Below the pieces are notes generated by a model. It was not told where the DNA came from. It was given only the letters and a program-made list of their open reading frames with translations, and searched no databases. Shown piece after piece: positions 25,292 to 32,885 of a stretch of DNA of 64,000 nt; the stretch's first letter is position 1, and each line of letters begins with the position of its first letter. Position numbers and translations under genes: made by a program. This DNA comes from an uncultured Oscillibacter sp. (GTDB taxonomy: Bacteria; Bacillota; Clostridia; Oscillospirales; Oscillospiraceae), in the NCBI RefSeq assembly GCF_910584465.1, contig NZ_CAJUBK010000001.1, positions 1-64,000 of the forward strand, written 5' to 3'.

Positions 25292-25708
25292 TCAGTGGCT
25301 CTTTTTGTAGGTCAGATAGCCCTCCAAGATCAGTGCCGCCGCCACGGCATCCACCGTCCCCTTCCGTTTCCTGGCGTCCTTCCCGGCGTTGAAGAGGATC
25401 TGGTGGGCGTCGATGGTGGTCCGCCGCTCGTCCCAAAGGATCACCGGCAGCCCGGTGGCTTCCCGCAGCAGCGCGGCGAACGCCTCCGCCTTCTCGGCCC
25501 TGGGGCCCACCGTCCCGTCCATGTTCCGCGGATGGCCCAGGACCAGCTCCTCCGCGTGATGCTCCCGGGCCAGCGCGGAGATCCTCTCCGCCACGGCTTC
25601 GGGACGGTATGCGGTGATGGTGGTGGTGAAGCCGGCCAGCAGCCCGGTGGGGTCGGAGACAGCGATGCCGGTGTGGGCGTCCCCGAGATCGATCGCCATG
25701 ATGCGCAT
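25292..25708 (-). CDS. ruvX: Holliday junction resolvase-like RuvX/YqgF
   Basis: RNase H-fold nuclease (138 aa) implicated in pre-16S rRNA 5' processing and in resolving junctions. Acidic residues typical of the family are in place: DLGDAHTGIAVSD near the N-terminus, the DERRTT motif, and VDAVAAALIL near the C-terminus. It lies 95 bases downstream of rplL, beyond that gene's terminator hairpin. Confidence 0.93.
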   Translation of the reverse strand: MRIMAIDLGDAHTGIAVSDPTGLLAGFTTTITAYRPEAVAERISALAREHHAEELVLGHPRNMDGTVGPRAEKAEAFAALLREATGLPVILWDERRTTIDAHQILFNAGKDARKRKGTVDAVAAALILEGYLTYKKSH

Positions 25709-25761
25709 AAAGGCCCTCGCTTTCAGAGTTCAGATGCCGCCGCCTGGCGGAGGGGATGGGA

Positions 25762-25791
25762 AAAGGCCCATGGCGGACGCCATGGGCCTTT
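25762..25791 (-). terminator. Terminator after rplJ-rplL
   Basis: 13-bp stem (25762-25774/25779-25791), loop GGAC, followed on the minus strand by TTTTCCC. Confidence 0.75.
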
Positions 25792-25803
25792 GGGGACAGG
25801 GTC

Positions 25804-26175
25804 TCACTTCAGCTCGACCTTGCCGCCGACTTCCTCGATCTGCTTCTTCAGGGCTTCGGCGTCGTCCTTGGAAGCGCCCTCCTTGATGGTGGCGGGAGCG
25901 CCCTCGACGGTGGCCTTGGCCTCGGCCAGGCCCTGGCCGGTGATCTCGCGGACGACCTTGATGACCTTGATCTTGGACGCGGCGTCGAAGCCGGTCAGGA
26001 CCACGTCGAACTCGGTCTTCTCTTCGGCGGCGGGAGCGGCGCCGGCGGCGGCGGGAGCGGCCATAGCGGCGGCGGAGACGCCGAACTCCTCCTCCAGGGC
26101 GTGGACGAGCTCGCTGAGCTCCAGAACGGTCAGGCCTTTGATCTCTTCGATCATGGCGGTAACTTTCTCAGACAT
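25804..26175 (-). CDS. rplL: 50S ribosomal protein L7/L12
   Basis: Stalk protein (123 aa) that recruits translational GTPases. N-terminal dimerisation helix, Ala/Pro hinge (about 38-52) and conserved C-terminal domain (KIKVIKVVREITGQGLAEAK). It follows rplJ by 45 bases, as usual, but is not followed by rpoB here. Confidence 0.98.
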   Translation of the reverse strand: MSEKVTAMIEEIKGLTVLELSELVHALEEEFGVSAAAMAAPAAAGAAPAAEEKTEFDVVLTGFDAASKIKVIKVVREITGQGLAEAKATVEGAPATIKEGASKDDAEALKKQIEEVGGKVELK

Positions 26176-26220
26176 GGTATAGGACCTCCTGATAGTAAAT
26201 TTTAGATGAGTAGGGGCCGC

Positions 26221-26754
26221 TCATTCGGCGGCGGGGGCCTCTTCGGCGGCCTCGGCGGGCGCGCCCTGTTTCTCGGCGATCTGCTTCAGGACCACGGCCA
26301 GGCCGGTGATGGGGGCCAGCATAGTGCCGAGGACCTGGGCCTGCAGGACGGGGAGCGCGGGGATGGAGGCCAGGGACTTGATGGTGTCCAGGTCCACGGG
26401 CTTGCCGTCCATGAAGCCGCCCTTGATCTCGAACTTGCCGTCCAGCTTCTTGGCGTAGTCGTTCATGATCCGGGCGGGGGCCACGGGATCGTCGCCCAGG
26501 GCCAGGGAAGTGGTCCCGTTCAGCAGACCGTCCAGGTCGTTCAGGCCGGTGTTGTTGAAAGCGAAGCGGAGCAGCGTGTTCTTGATGACGGAGTAATCCA
26601 CCGCATTCTCACGGCACTCCTTCCGCAGGGCGGTGTCCTCCTCGACGGTGATGCCCTTGTAGTCGACGATGACGCCTGCGGTAGCCTTCTGGATCTTGTC
26701 GGTCAGCTCGGCGACGACGGCCTGCTTCTCGGATAAGACTTTTGCGTTAGGCAT
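26221..26754 (-). CDS. rplJ: 50S ribosomal protein L10
   Basis: Anchors L7/L12 dimers to 23S rRNA. 177 aa with the typical N-terminal MPNAKVLSEKQAVVAEL and an Ala/Glu-rich tail that binds L12. Start 26754 with AAAGGAGGTG... upstream. Preceded by an L10 leader RNA that binds the L10-L12 complex for autogenous control. Confidence 0.97.
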   Translation of the reverse strand: MPNAKVLSEKQAVVAELTDKIQKATAGVIVDYKGITVEEDTALRKECRENAVDYSVIKNTLLRFAFNNTGLNDLDGLLNGTTSLALGDDPVAPARIMNDYAKKLDGKFEIKGGFMDGKPVDLDTIKSLASIPALPVLQAQVLGTMLAPITGLAVVLKQIAEKQGAPAEAAEEAPAAE

Positions 26755-26759
26755 GACTT

Positions 26760-26900
26760 GTTTCACCTCCAAAGGATCGGGATGTGCGTTCAAAAGGAAA
26801 CGCCCTGGTGTCCGGGAAGACACAAGGACGCATAGCAAATCTACATTTGCCGCCCTCGGCAGGATTTACGGGCAAAGCCCACCTGCTGTCTTTGGAACGC
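26760..26900 (-). ncRNA. L10 leader (ribosomal protein leader RNA)
   Basis: The 5' UTR of rplJ holds the sequence signatures of the L10_leader family on the minus strand: AGACAGCAGGTGGGC near its start and TCCTGCCGAGGG, which can pair with AGCAGG to form the L10-binding helix with its bulges. The start-proximal part contains further stems with GGACACC. Expected function: L10-(L12)4 binds and represses rplJL. Confidence 0.85.
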
Positions 26901-26907
26901 GACTATC

Positions 26908-26936
26908 ATTATATACGGACAGGGACGATTTGTCAA
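26908..26936 (-). promoter_or_regulatory. Consensus sigma-A promoter of rplJ-rplL
   Basis: Minus strand TTGACA (26936-26931), 17 bases, TATAAT (26913-26908). It drives the L10 leader. Confidence 0.9.
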
Positions 26937-26967
26937 TAGGGGGACAGGGGAAGATCTGCCTTTTTCC

Positions 26968-27465
26968 TCAGGAAAGCGTCATGACCATCTTGATCTCATA
27001 GAGCGGCCTGTCCTCCAGGCTCCACTCCCGGTCCTCCCCTTCCTCCGCTTCCCGGGACCCAGCGCCTCATGATGGCGGACGGCGCCGGTCAGCGGGCTGG
27101 CGGTCCAGAGGATCGGCCGCCGGTATCCGGCCTCCCGGGCCTTTTGGAGCAGGGCGGAGGTCAGGGAGCGGCCGGCCCCGCAGCGCCGGGAGCCCTCCTC
27201 CGCCAGGAACAGGCGGAGCTGGCCCGCGTCGGGGGATCCCTCCGGCCGGCAGAGCATGATGCAGCCGATCGGTCTGCCCTCCACCTCGGCGGCCCACATC
27301 TCCTCCCGGTCATCTTTCGGCCGAGCGGTATGATCCAGGGCGACCCTTCATGGCGTAGTCGATGGAGGCGGGGCCCCAGCGGTGCTCCTCGGAGCAGACG
27401 CGCCTCTGGGCGTCGGCGAAATAGGCTTCCTTGCCGGGGCGATAGGGCCTTACGATATGATCCAT
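26968..27465 (-). pseudogene. Frameshifted GNAT acetyltransferase remnant
   Basis: Reading from ATG 27465 (behind AGAGGTCC) gives MDHIVRPYRPGKEAYFADAQ...WGPASIDYAMKG, the start of a GNAT of the kind often fused to MarR domains. The frame then breaks near 27350. The next frame carries the acetyl-CoA core (EEMWAAEVEGRPIGCIM... AGYRRPILWT..LTGAVRHHEALG). Near 27055 the frame shifts back to give a natural ending, EEGEDREWSLEDRPLYEIKM..., and stop at 26968. The two shifts compensate, so the total length (166 codons) is still that of an intact domain. Either a recent pseudogene or two assembly errors; it sits between the rplA terminator and the rplJ promoter. Confidence 0.75.
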
Positions 27466-27493
27466 GGCGCTGGACCTCTTTGGCGGACATAAG

Positions 27494-27523
27494 GGGAGGG
27501 GAGGCCGTTGGGCCTTCCCTCCC
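27494..27523 (-). terminator. Terminator after rplA
   Basis: 13-bp stem with one G-U (27494-27506/27511-27523), GTTG loop, 12 bases past the rplA stop. Confidence 0.65.
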
Positions 27524-27535
27524 GGATCTGCGGTA

Positions 27536-28228
27536 TCAGACCAGCTTGGCGGTGTTCATGCGCACGCCCGGCCCCATGGTGGCGGCGGCGACGCAGCTGC
27601 GGATATACTGGCCCTTGGCAGCGGCGGGCTTCGCCTTCACGATGGCGCCCATCAGGGTGTTGTAGTTCTCCGTCAGCTTCTCGGGGCCGAAGGAGACCTT
27701 GCCGATGGGGCAGTGGATGATGTTGGTCTTGTCCAGGCGGTACTCGATCTTACCGGCCTTGACCTCCTGCACGGCCTTGGCCACGTCGGGGGTCACGGTG
27801 CCGGCCTTGGGGGAGGGCATCAGGCCCTTGGGGCCCAGCACCTTGCCGAGACGGCCCACCACGCCCATCATGTCGGGACTGGCGACGACCACGTCGAAAT
27901 CGAACCAATTCTCCTTCTGGATCTTCTCCACCAGGTCCATCTCGCCGACATAGTCGGCGCCGGCGGCCTTGGCGGCCTCGGCCTTGTCGGCCTTGGCGAA
28001 GACCAGCACACGGACGGTCTTGCCGGTGCCGTGGGGCAGGACGATGGCACCGCGGACCTGCTGGTCGGCGTGCCGGGAGTCCACGCCCAGCTTCACATGC
28101 AGCTCGACGGTCTCGTCGAACTTCGCGGTAGCGGTCTTGCAGACCAGCGCCAGGCCCTCGGCGGGCTCATACTGGATGTTCTTGTCGATCTGCTTCGCGC
28201 TGTCCTGATATTTTTTGCCTCTAAACAC
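27536..28228 (-). CDS. rplA: 50S ribosomal protein L1
   Basis: 230-residue L1-stalk protein; blocks MFRGKKYQDS, GTGKTVRVLVFA, GKVLGPKGLMP and the C-terminal ending typical of bacterial L1 are intact. In the usual rplK-rplA order, 111 bases after rplK. Confidence 0.98.
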   Translation of the reverse strand: MFRGKKYQDSAKQIDKNIQYEPAEGLALVCKTATAKFDETVELHVKLGVDSRHADQQVRGAIVLPHGTGKTVRVLVFAKADKAEAAKAAGADYVGEMDLVEKIQKENWFDFDVVVASPDMMGVVGRLGKVLGPKGLMPSPKAGTVTPDVAKAVQEVKAGKIEYRLDKTNIIHCPIGKVSFGPEKLTENYNTLMGAIVKAKPAAAKGQYIRSCVAAATMGPGVRMNTAKLV

Positions 28229-28339
28229 TGTTACTTCCTCCTCATAGTGGTCCTTCGGAACGGTATCCTCCCACTGTATGGAGCGGCGCAGCGCCGCTCG
28301 GCTTCCGGCGCGAGTCCCCTCACGCCTGTTTCATCGGGA

Positions 28340-28765
28340 TCAGTCGCCGACGATGACGCCCATGGACCGGCAGGTCCCGGCGATCATGCTCATGGCGGAC
28401 TCCAGGTCGGCGGCGTTCAGGTCCCGCATCTTGATCTCGGCGATCTTCTGGATGCTGGCCTTGGAGATGGTGGCCACCTTGGTCTTGTTGGGGACGCCGG
28501 AGCCGGACTCGATATTGCACTCCTTCTTGATCAGCACCGCCGCCGGAGGCGTCTTGGTGATGAAGGAGAAGGAGCGGTCGGCGTACACGGTGATGACGAC
28601 GGGGATGATCATGCCCACGTCGTTCTTGGTACGCTCGTTGAACTCCTTGGTGAAAGCGGCGATGTTCACGCCGTGCTGGCCCAGGGCGGGGCCGACGGGG
28701 GGAGCGGGCGTCGCCTTGCCCGCGGGGATCTGCAGTTTTACATAACCAGTGATCTTCTGTGCCAT
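28340..28765 (-). CDS. rplK: 50S ribosomal protein L11
   Basis: 141 aa. N-terminal IPAGKATPAPPVGPALGQHGVNI (thiopeptide/stringent-factor-binding Pro-rich domain) and C-terminal rRNA-binding domain (KTPPAAVLIKK..., ending GTCRSMGVIVGD) are complete. Start 28765 behind AGGAGG. Follows nusG. Confidence 0.98.
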   Translation of the reverse strand: MAQKITGYVKLQIPAGKATPAPPVGPALGQHGVNIAAFTKEFNERTKNDVGMIIPVVITVYADRSFSFITKTPPAAVLIKKECNIESGSGVPNKTKVATISKASIQKIAEIKMRDLNAADLESAMSMIAGTCRSMGVIVGD

Positions 28766-28847
28766 GGAGCGGCACCTCCTACGATTTAAAATGTGGTTCG
28801 GCGGGACCGTCCGTGTCCCTCCCACCTGCGCGCCGCGAGGGCGCGGC

Positions 28848-29372
28848 TCAACTCAGGACTTCGACCTGATCCAGCTCCAGGTCCACCGGGGTCTCCCGGC
28901 CGAACATGGAGACCATGACGCTGACGCGGTCTTTCTCCGGCTCGATCTCCTCGACCACGCCGGTGAAGCTGGCCAGCGGGCCGTCCATGATCCGCACGTG
29001 GTCGCCGACGCTGTATTTGACGACGATCTCGTGCTTCTCCATGCCCATGGCCAGGACCTCTTCCTCGGTCAGGGGGATGGCCTTGTTGGCGGTGCCGACG
29101 AAGCCGGTGACGCCCCGGACGTTGCGCACCAGGTGCCAGGTCTCGTCCGTCATGATCATCTTGATGAGCACGTAGCCGGGGAAGACCTTCCGGGCCACTT
29201 CCTTGGAAGCGCCGCTCTCGGTGATCTCCGTCACGTTCTCCATGGGGATCTCGATCCGCAAGATCATATCCTCCATGTTCCGTCCGGTGACGAATTTCTC
29301 GATGCTGGTCTTGACGGCGTTCTCATAGCCGGAGTAGGTATGGATGACATACCATTTCGCGCTGTCTGCCAT
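28848..29372 (-). CDS. nusG: Transcription termination/antitermination factor NusG
   Basis: 174-residue NusG with the NGN domain (AKWYVIHTYSGYENAV) and C-terminal KOW domain (VGDHVRIMDGPLASFTGVVEEI). Binds RNA polymerase. Start 29372 follows GGGAGCGGAAG; the gene lies 11 bases after secE, as in most bacteria. Confidence 0.98.
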   Translation of the reverse strand: MADSAKWYVIHTYSGYENAVKTSIEKFVTGRNMEDMILRIEIPMENVTEITESGASKEVARKVFPGYVLIKMIMTDETWHLVRNVRGVTGFVGTANKAIPLTEEEVLAMGMEKHEIVVKYSVGDHVRIMDGPLASFTGVVEEIEPEKDRVSVMVSMFGRETPVDLELDQVEVLS

Positions 29373-29383
29373 CTTCCGCTCCC

Positions 29384-29593
29384 TCAGGCGCCAAAGACGC
29401 TCAGGATCATCTGGACCAGGGAGACCGACACGAAGTCGAACACCCAGATGAACGCGCCGATGATGGCGGAACACAGCAGCACCGTGCCGGTGTTCTTGAC
29501 CACCGTCTGCTTATTGGGCCAAACGACCTTCTTCAGCTCGCTTTTCATCTCGCGGAACCAAAGGCCGCGGTCCTTCTTCTTCGCTTCTGCCAT
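29384..29593 (-). CDS. secE: Preprotein translocase subunit SecE
   Basis: 69 residues: amphipathic cytoplasmic helix (GLWFREMKSELKKVVWP, with the conserved KKVxWP) then a single transmembrane helix. Fits Gram-positive SecE length. Between rpmG and nusG. Confidence 0.96.
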   Translation of the reverse strand: MAEAKKKDRGLWFREMKSELKKVVWPNKQTVVKNTGTVLLCSAIIGAFIWVFDFVSVSLVQMILSVFGA

Positions 29594-29617
29594 TCTTCCG
29601 ATACGCCCTTTCCTTGA

Positions 29618-29767
29618 TTATTTGGTCTCGCTGTGGAGCGTGTGCTTCCGGCAGAAACGGCAATACTTGTTCAGCTCCAGCTTGTCCGGTGTGTTCTTCT
29701 TGTTCTTCATGGTATTGTAGTTCCTCTGCTTGCACTCGTTGCACCTCAGGGTCACTTTGACTCGCAT
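29618..29767 (-). CDS. rpmG: 50S ribosomal protein L33
   Basis: 49 residues with the four-cysteine zinc ribbon (CNEC at 9-12, CRFC at 36-39), that is, the zinc-containing L33 paralogue. Start 29767 behind AAGGAGGTG. First gene of rpmG-secE-nusG-rplK-rplA. Confidence 0.97.
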   Translation of the reverse strand: MRVKVTLRCNECKQRNYNTMKNKKNTPDKLELNKYCRFCRKHTLHSETK

Positions 29768-29895
29768 CGTTCGGCACCTCCTTATATTGACCTCCCTCGG
29801 GGGGAGGCCGACTGCCTCCCTGCCGGGACCTGTCTGCTGCGGCTCGAAAAGCGAAAAAGCGCACGACAAAAAAGCCCCGCTCACAGGTGACATCA

Positions 29896-29924
29896 AGTAT
29901 AGCACAGGTCTCCGGAGGGGTCAA
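29896..29924 (-). promoter_or_regulatory. Sigma-A promoter of rpmG-secE-nusG-rplK-rplA
   Basis: Minus strand: TTGACC (29924-29919), 17 bases, TATACT (29901-29896), about 130 bases before the rpmG start. The 5' UTR contains no leader I recognise. The stretch 29930-30075, up to the next plus-strand promoter, is GC-rich and appears empty. Confidence 0.75.
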
Positions 29925-30078
29925 CCCTTTTTTTGTGAAAAGATCCGATATTTTGCGGACATGCCCCAGGCCCGGCCGGCGGCGCCCCGGAGGGGGGCGT
30001 GATGCGGCGGGGGATCCCCGGCCCCCCCGCTTTGGGGGCGGCTCCGTCCGCGGCGCAGGCGGCCCCGGGGATCTGGGG

Positions 30079-30107
30079 GCATGTTTGAGGAGGCACGTAC
30101 ATAAAAT
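30079..30107 (+). promoter_or_regulatory. Candidate sigma-E promoter of the SpoIVFA/FB-like pair
   Basis: GCATGTT (30079-30085), 14-base spacer, CATAAAAT (30100-30107). Against the sigma-E consensus KMATATT-N14-CATACAHT this is 6/7 and 7/8 with exact spacing. It lies 28 bases before the start codon, leaving room for the AAGGAGGGGA ribosome site. No competing sigma-A promoter seen. Confidence 0.7.
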
Positions 30108-30135
30108 GCAGGAGGAACGGAAGGAGGGGACGGAC

Positions 30136-31116
30136 ATGACCTCACGGCAGACGGGGCGGCGGATCGCCTCCATGGCCCGGCGGCGGAGCGCCGGCCGGAG
30201 CGTCCGGGCCGGGGCCCGGCGGCAGAAGGACGGGCCCTTGGCGGGGAAGGAGCTGCGGCGGCTCGTGCAGCTGGTGGCCTGCGGCGGCATCTTCGTGGCG
30301 CTGGTGGCGGCGAAGCTGCTGCTCCCGGCGAGGATGACGGCCTTCAACGAGAAACTGGCCGCCGTCATGGAGCAGAACATGGACGTCCAGGCGGTCTTCA
30401 GCGCCGTCGGCCGGGCCTTCTCCGGAGAGGAGGGCGGCGGGGTGGAGGAGGTCTATCAGGCGGTCTTCCATCCGCAGGAGGGGGCCCCTGCGGCGGGGCC
30501 TGCGCTGACCGCGATGGGGGCCCCCATCCGGGCGCCGGGGATCCCGGGCGGCGGGGCGCTGGACAGCCTGCGGAGGTGGCGGATGGGGCCGGAGGATCCC
30601 GCCGGGGGGGACGCCCCGCCGACGGAGGAGGCCGACGCTCCCCCGTCGGCCTCGGACTTGGCGTATGTCCTGTATTCCCAGGAGAACCTCCCGGAGGGCG
30701 TCAGCATGGAGCAGGCCATCCTGGGCTTCGATTACTGCGCGCCGGTGGAAGGGGTCCTCAGCTCCGACTTCGGCTACCGGGAGCACCCGACGGAGGGGGA
30801 GGAGCGGTTCCACTACGGTGTGGACCTGGCGGCGGAGGTCGGGGCGGAGGTGGCGTGCTTCGCCGACGGCACCGTCACCGCCGTGGGGGACAGCAGCAGC
30901 TATGGCCGTTACTGCGTGGTGGCCCACGAGGGCGGCTTCTCCACCCTCTATGCCCATTGCAGCCGGATCACGGCCAGCTCCGGGACGGCGGTGAGCCGGG
31001 GGCAGAAGATCGCCGAGGTGGGGGAGACGGGCATGGCCACCGGGCCCCACCTCCATTTCGAGCTCCAGAAGGACGGCACGTACCTGAACCCCGTCTACTA
31101 TGTCGCCTCCCTGTAG
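30136..31116 (+). CDS. SpoIVFA-like membrane protein with M23/LytM domain
   Basis: 326 residues: very basic cytoplasmic N-terminus (about 1-50), one transmembrane helix (about 52-70), a linker rich in Pro/Gly/Glu, and a C-terminal M23 domain (about 215-320). Its metal ligands are all present: H-x3-D in HYGVDLA, YAHC, and PHLHFE. In B. subtilis SpoIVFA anchors and stabilises the SpoIVFB protease, and its LytM domain is regarded as non-catalytic; here the motif looks complete. The stop overlaps the M50 protease gene by 17 bases. A SpoIIQ-type role is an alternative, but the neighbour favours SpoIVFA. Confidence 0.78.
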   Translation: MTSRQTGRRIASMARRRSAGRSVRAGARRQKDGPLAGKELRRLVQLVACGGIFVALVAAKLLLPARMTAFNEKLAAVMEQNMDVQAVFSAVGRAFSGEEGGGVEEVYQAVFHPQEGAPAAGPALTAMGAPIRAPGIPGGGALDSLRRWRMGPEDPAGGDAPPTEEADAPPSASDLAYVLYSQENLPEGVSMEQAILGFDYCAPVEGVLSSDFGYREHPTEGEERFHYGVDLAAEVGAEVACFADGTVTAVGDSSSYGRYCVVAHEGGFSTLYAHCSRITASSGTAVSRGQKIAEVGETGMATGPHLHFELQKDGTYLNPVYYVASL

Positions 31117-31690
31117 GGTCCGCTTCACCGGCGGCTTCGTGCTCCTGGCCGCCTGGTTCGTCCTGGCGAACGGCTGGGAGCCCCTGCTCACCGTGCTGGG
31201 GGCCGCTGGCGTCCATGAGCTGGGGCACTGGCTGGTGCTCCGGATGCTGGGGGCGGAGGTGACGGGATTCCGCCTCAGCGCCCTGGGGGCGGTGCTGGAG
31301 ACGGACAGCCGGAGGCTCTCCTACGGCGGGGAACTGGCGGCGGTGCTGGCGGGCCCCGTTGCGAACCTGCTGGCGGCGGCGGTGCTGGCGGCGCTGGGCG
31401 GCGGGCACTGGGCGGCGGCGGTGGGGGCAGACGTGGTGCTGTGCGTGTTCAACCTGCTGCCCGTCCGCCCCCTGGACGGGGGCCGGGCGGCGTACCTGCT
31501 GGCCTCCTGGCTGGGGGGCCCGGACGCGGGGGAGCGGGCGGCCCGCTGGCTGGGCACGGTGACGGCGCTGGCCCTGGCGGCGGGGATCGCCTGGGCCATG
31601 TGGGAGAGCGGGGGGAGCCTGTGGCTGCTGCCCGCGCTGTCCGCCAGCGTCTATTGGGGCGCGCTGCCCTGGACCTCCGGCCCGCGGTGA
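31100..31690 (+). CDS. SpoIVFB-like M50 (site-2) intramembrane metalloprotease
   Basis: 196-residue polytopic protease with HELGHWL (zinc and catalytic Glu) in the second hydrophobic segment and NLLPVRPLDGGRA supplying the third, aspartate ligand. About five or six membrane segments; no PDZ domain and no C-terminal CBS domain, so it is shorter than B. subtilis SpoIVFB. Overlap with the M23 gene implies a complex. Likely substrate: pro-sigma-K (not in this window). Could also be a general site-2 protease. Confidence 0.82.
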   Translation: MSPPCRVRFTGGFVLLAAWFVLANGWEPLLTVLGAAGVHELGHWLVLRMLGAEVTGFRLSALGAVLETDSRRLSYGGELAAVLAGPVANLLAAAVLAALGGGHWAAAVGADVVLCVFNLLPVRPLDGGRAAYLLASWLGGPDAGERAARWLGTVTALALAAGIAWAMWESGGSLWLLPALSASVYWGALPWTSGPR

Positions 31691-31712
31691 GGGGGGATCC
31701 CGGCCGCAAAAG

Positions 31713-31743
31713 TCGAGCCCTCCGGCTGGGCCGGAGGGCTCGA
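31713..31743 (-). terminator. Terminator between convergent genes at 31.7 kb
   Basis: 14-bp perfect stem (31713-31726/31730-31743), loop TGG. On the minus strand it is followed by CTTTTG. It starts one base after the stop of the minus-strand gene and also serves the M50 gene. Confidence 0.8.
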
Positions 31744-31744
31744 T

Positions 31745-32614
31745 TCAGGCGATGAGGGCTTCCATCCGCCCCAGGAGATAGCTGCCGAGGTCCGGCCGGT
31801 CCGCCCCGGCGTCTGCCTGGAGGGCGGCCAGGGCGGCGTGGGCCCGCGCGATCCTCCGCACGTCCGCCTCCTCCCGCAGGGACTCGATCCAGGCGTCCAG
31901 GTGCTCCATGAGCTTGTCCCAGGCTTCCTGCTCCTCCTGGTCCTCCTTGGCCTCCCGCATCCGCTCCAGCAGGGCGGAGCGGAACTCCGACAGGCCAGAG
32001 AGCAGACGGTCCTTCAAAAAGAGCCGGTGGTCCGGGGCGGCGGCGCCGGGAGCTCCGGAGGCATAGGGGCGGTACAGGGCCAGCAGCTCCGCCGCTTGGG
32101 CCCGGCAGACGCCGCCAAAGTGGGAGTCGTGCCGATGCCGGTCGATCATGCTGAGATAATCTCGCTTTTCCGTGATGTCTCCGGCCTCCAGCCCGGTGGG
32201 GAGGACCCGGCCGTCCGGACCGCCCCGGGATGCGCCGGCCTCCTCCAGATGGCCGAAGAGGGCGGCCAGCTCCGCGTAAGAGGCGCTGGAGGGGTCGATA
32301 TCCTTGATATGGCAGGTGAAGTCGAAGGGCCCGCTGTCCGAGGTCCCGGTGACCCGGACGATGGGGTCGCCGGGAGTGGAGCCCGCCGTATATTCCGCGT
32401 AGAGTTCCTGCATGGTGCCGTCCCGGCCGCGGTGGGAGCCGGAGAAGACCGTGTCCTCATTGGGCATGCGGAGATGGATGGTGGGCCCCTGGACGGCGGC
32501 GGTGGTCTGGACCATCCGCTCCCGGAAGGAGGGACCGGAGGGGGCCGGGGAGACGGCGGGACGGCGGTCCTCCGCCTGGGCCTTCCGGGTGTTCGACAGG
32601 GATGTGACGCTCAT
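31745..32614 (-). CDS. Protein of unknown function, helical C-terminus
   Basis: 289-residue soluble protein; no signal peptide or membrane segment. The first 40 residues are Ser/Pro/Arg-rich and probably disordered. The middle (about 45-115) looks like a beta-rich domain (FTCHIKDIDPSS). The last 100 residues are Glu/Ala/Arg-rich helices with heptads. No family recognised. Start 32614 behind AAGGAAGG. Transcribed downstream of rny but separated by 271 bases with hairpins, so probably monocistronic. Confidence 0.7.
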   Translation of the reverse strand: MSVTSLSNTRKAQAEDRRPAVSPAPSGPSFRERMVQTTAAVQGPTIHLRMPNEDTVFSGSHRGRDGTMQELYAEYTAGSTPGDPIVRVTGTSDSGPFDFTCHIKDIDPSSASYAELAALFGHLEEAGASRGGPDGRVLPTGLEAGDITEKRDYLSMIDRHRHDSHFGGVCRAQAAELLALYRPYASGAPGAAAPDHRLFLKDRLLSGLSEFRSALLERMREAKEDQEEQEAWDKLMEHLDAWIESLREEADVRRIARAHAALAALQADAGADRPDLGSYLLGRMEALIA

Positions 32615-32653
32615 AGCTTGCGATCCTTCCTTTCTGTTCTGCTGAAAAAGATA

Positions 32654-32686
32654 GGAAGCGGCGGTGAGACGATCACGGCCGCTTCC
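32654..32686. repeat. Inverted repeat upstream of the unknown gene at 31.7-32.6 kb
   Basis: GGAAGCGGC / GCCGCTTCC, 9-bp arms 15 bases apart, about 40 bases before the start codon: either an operator or a 5' UTR stem. Confidence 0.45.
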
Positions 32687-32785
32687 TGTTCCCTGCGTCT
32701 TTGTCCCCGCAGTCCATCGCGGGGATCGGGACCTGTATCCACGACCATGTGACGCCGTTTGAGCAGGCCGTTTGCCCCACGCTTC

Positions 32786-32825
32786 CAGCTGTCCTCCCCG
32801 GGCGGCAGCCCGCGGAGGACAGCTG
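32786..32825 (-). terminator. Hairpin after rny
   Basis: 12-bp arms (32786-32797/32814-32825), with an inner GC stem in the loop, about 60 bases past the rny stop. No strong T-run. Confidence 0.6.
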
Positions 32826-32885
32826 CCTCGATCGGAGGCGATATCCCCCGCTCAGCCGGCATCCCCCGGACATGGATATGGGTCT

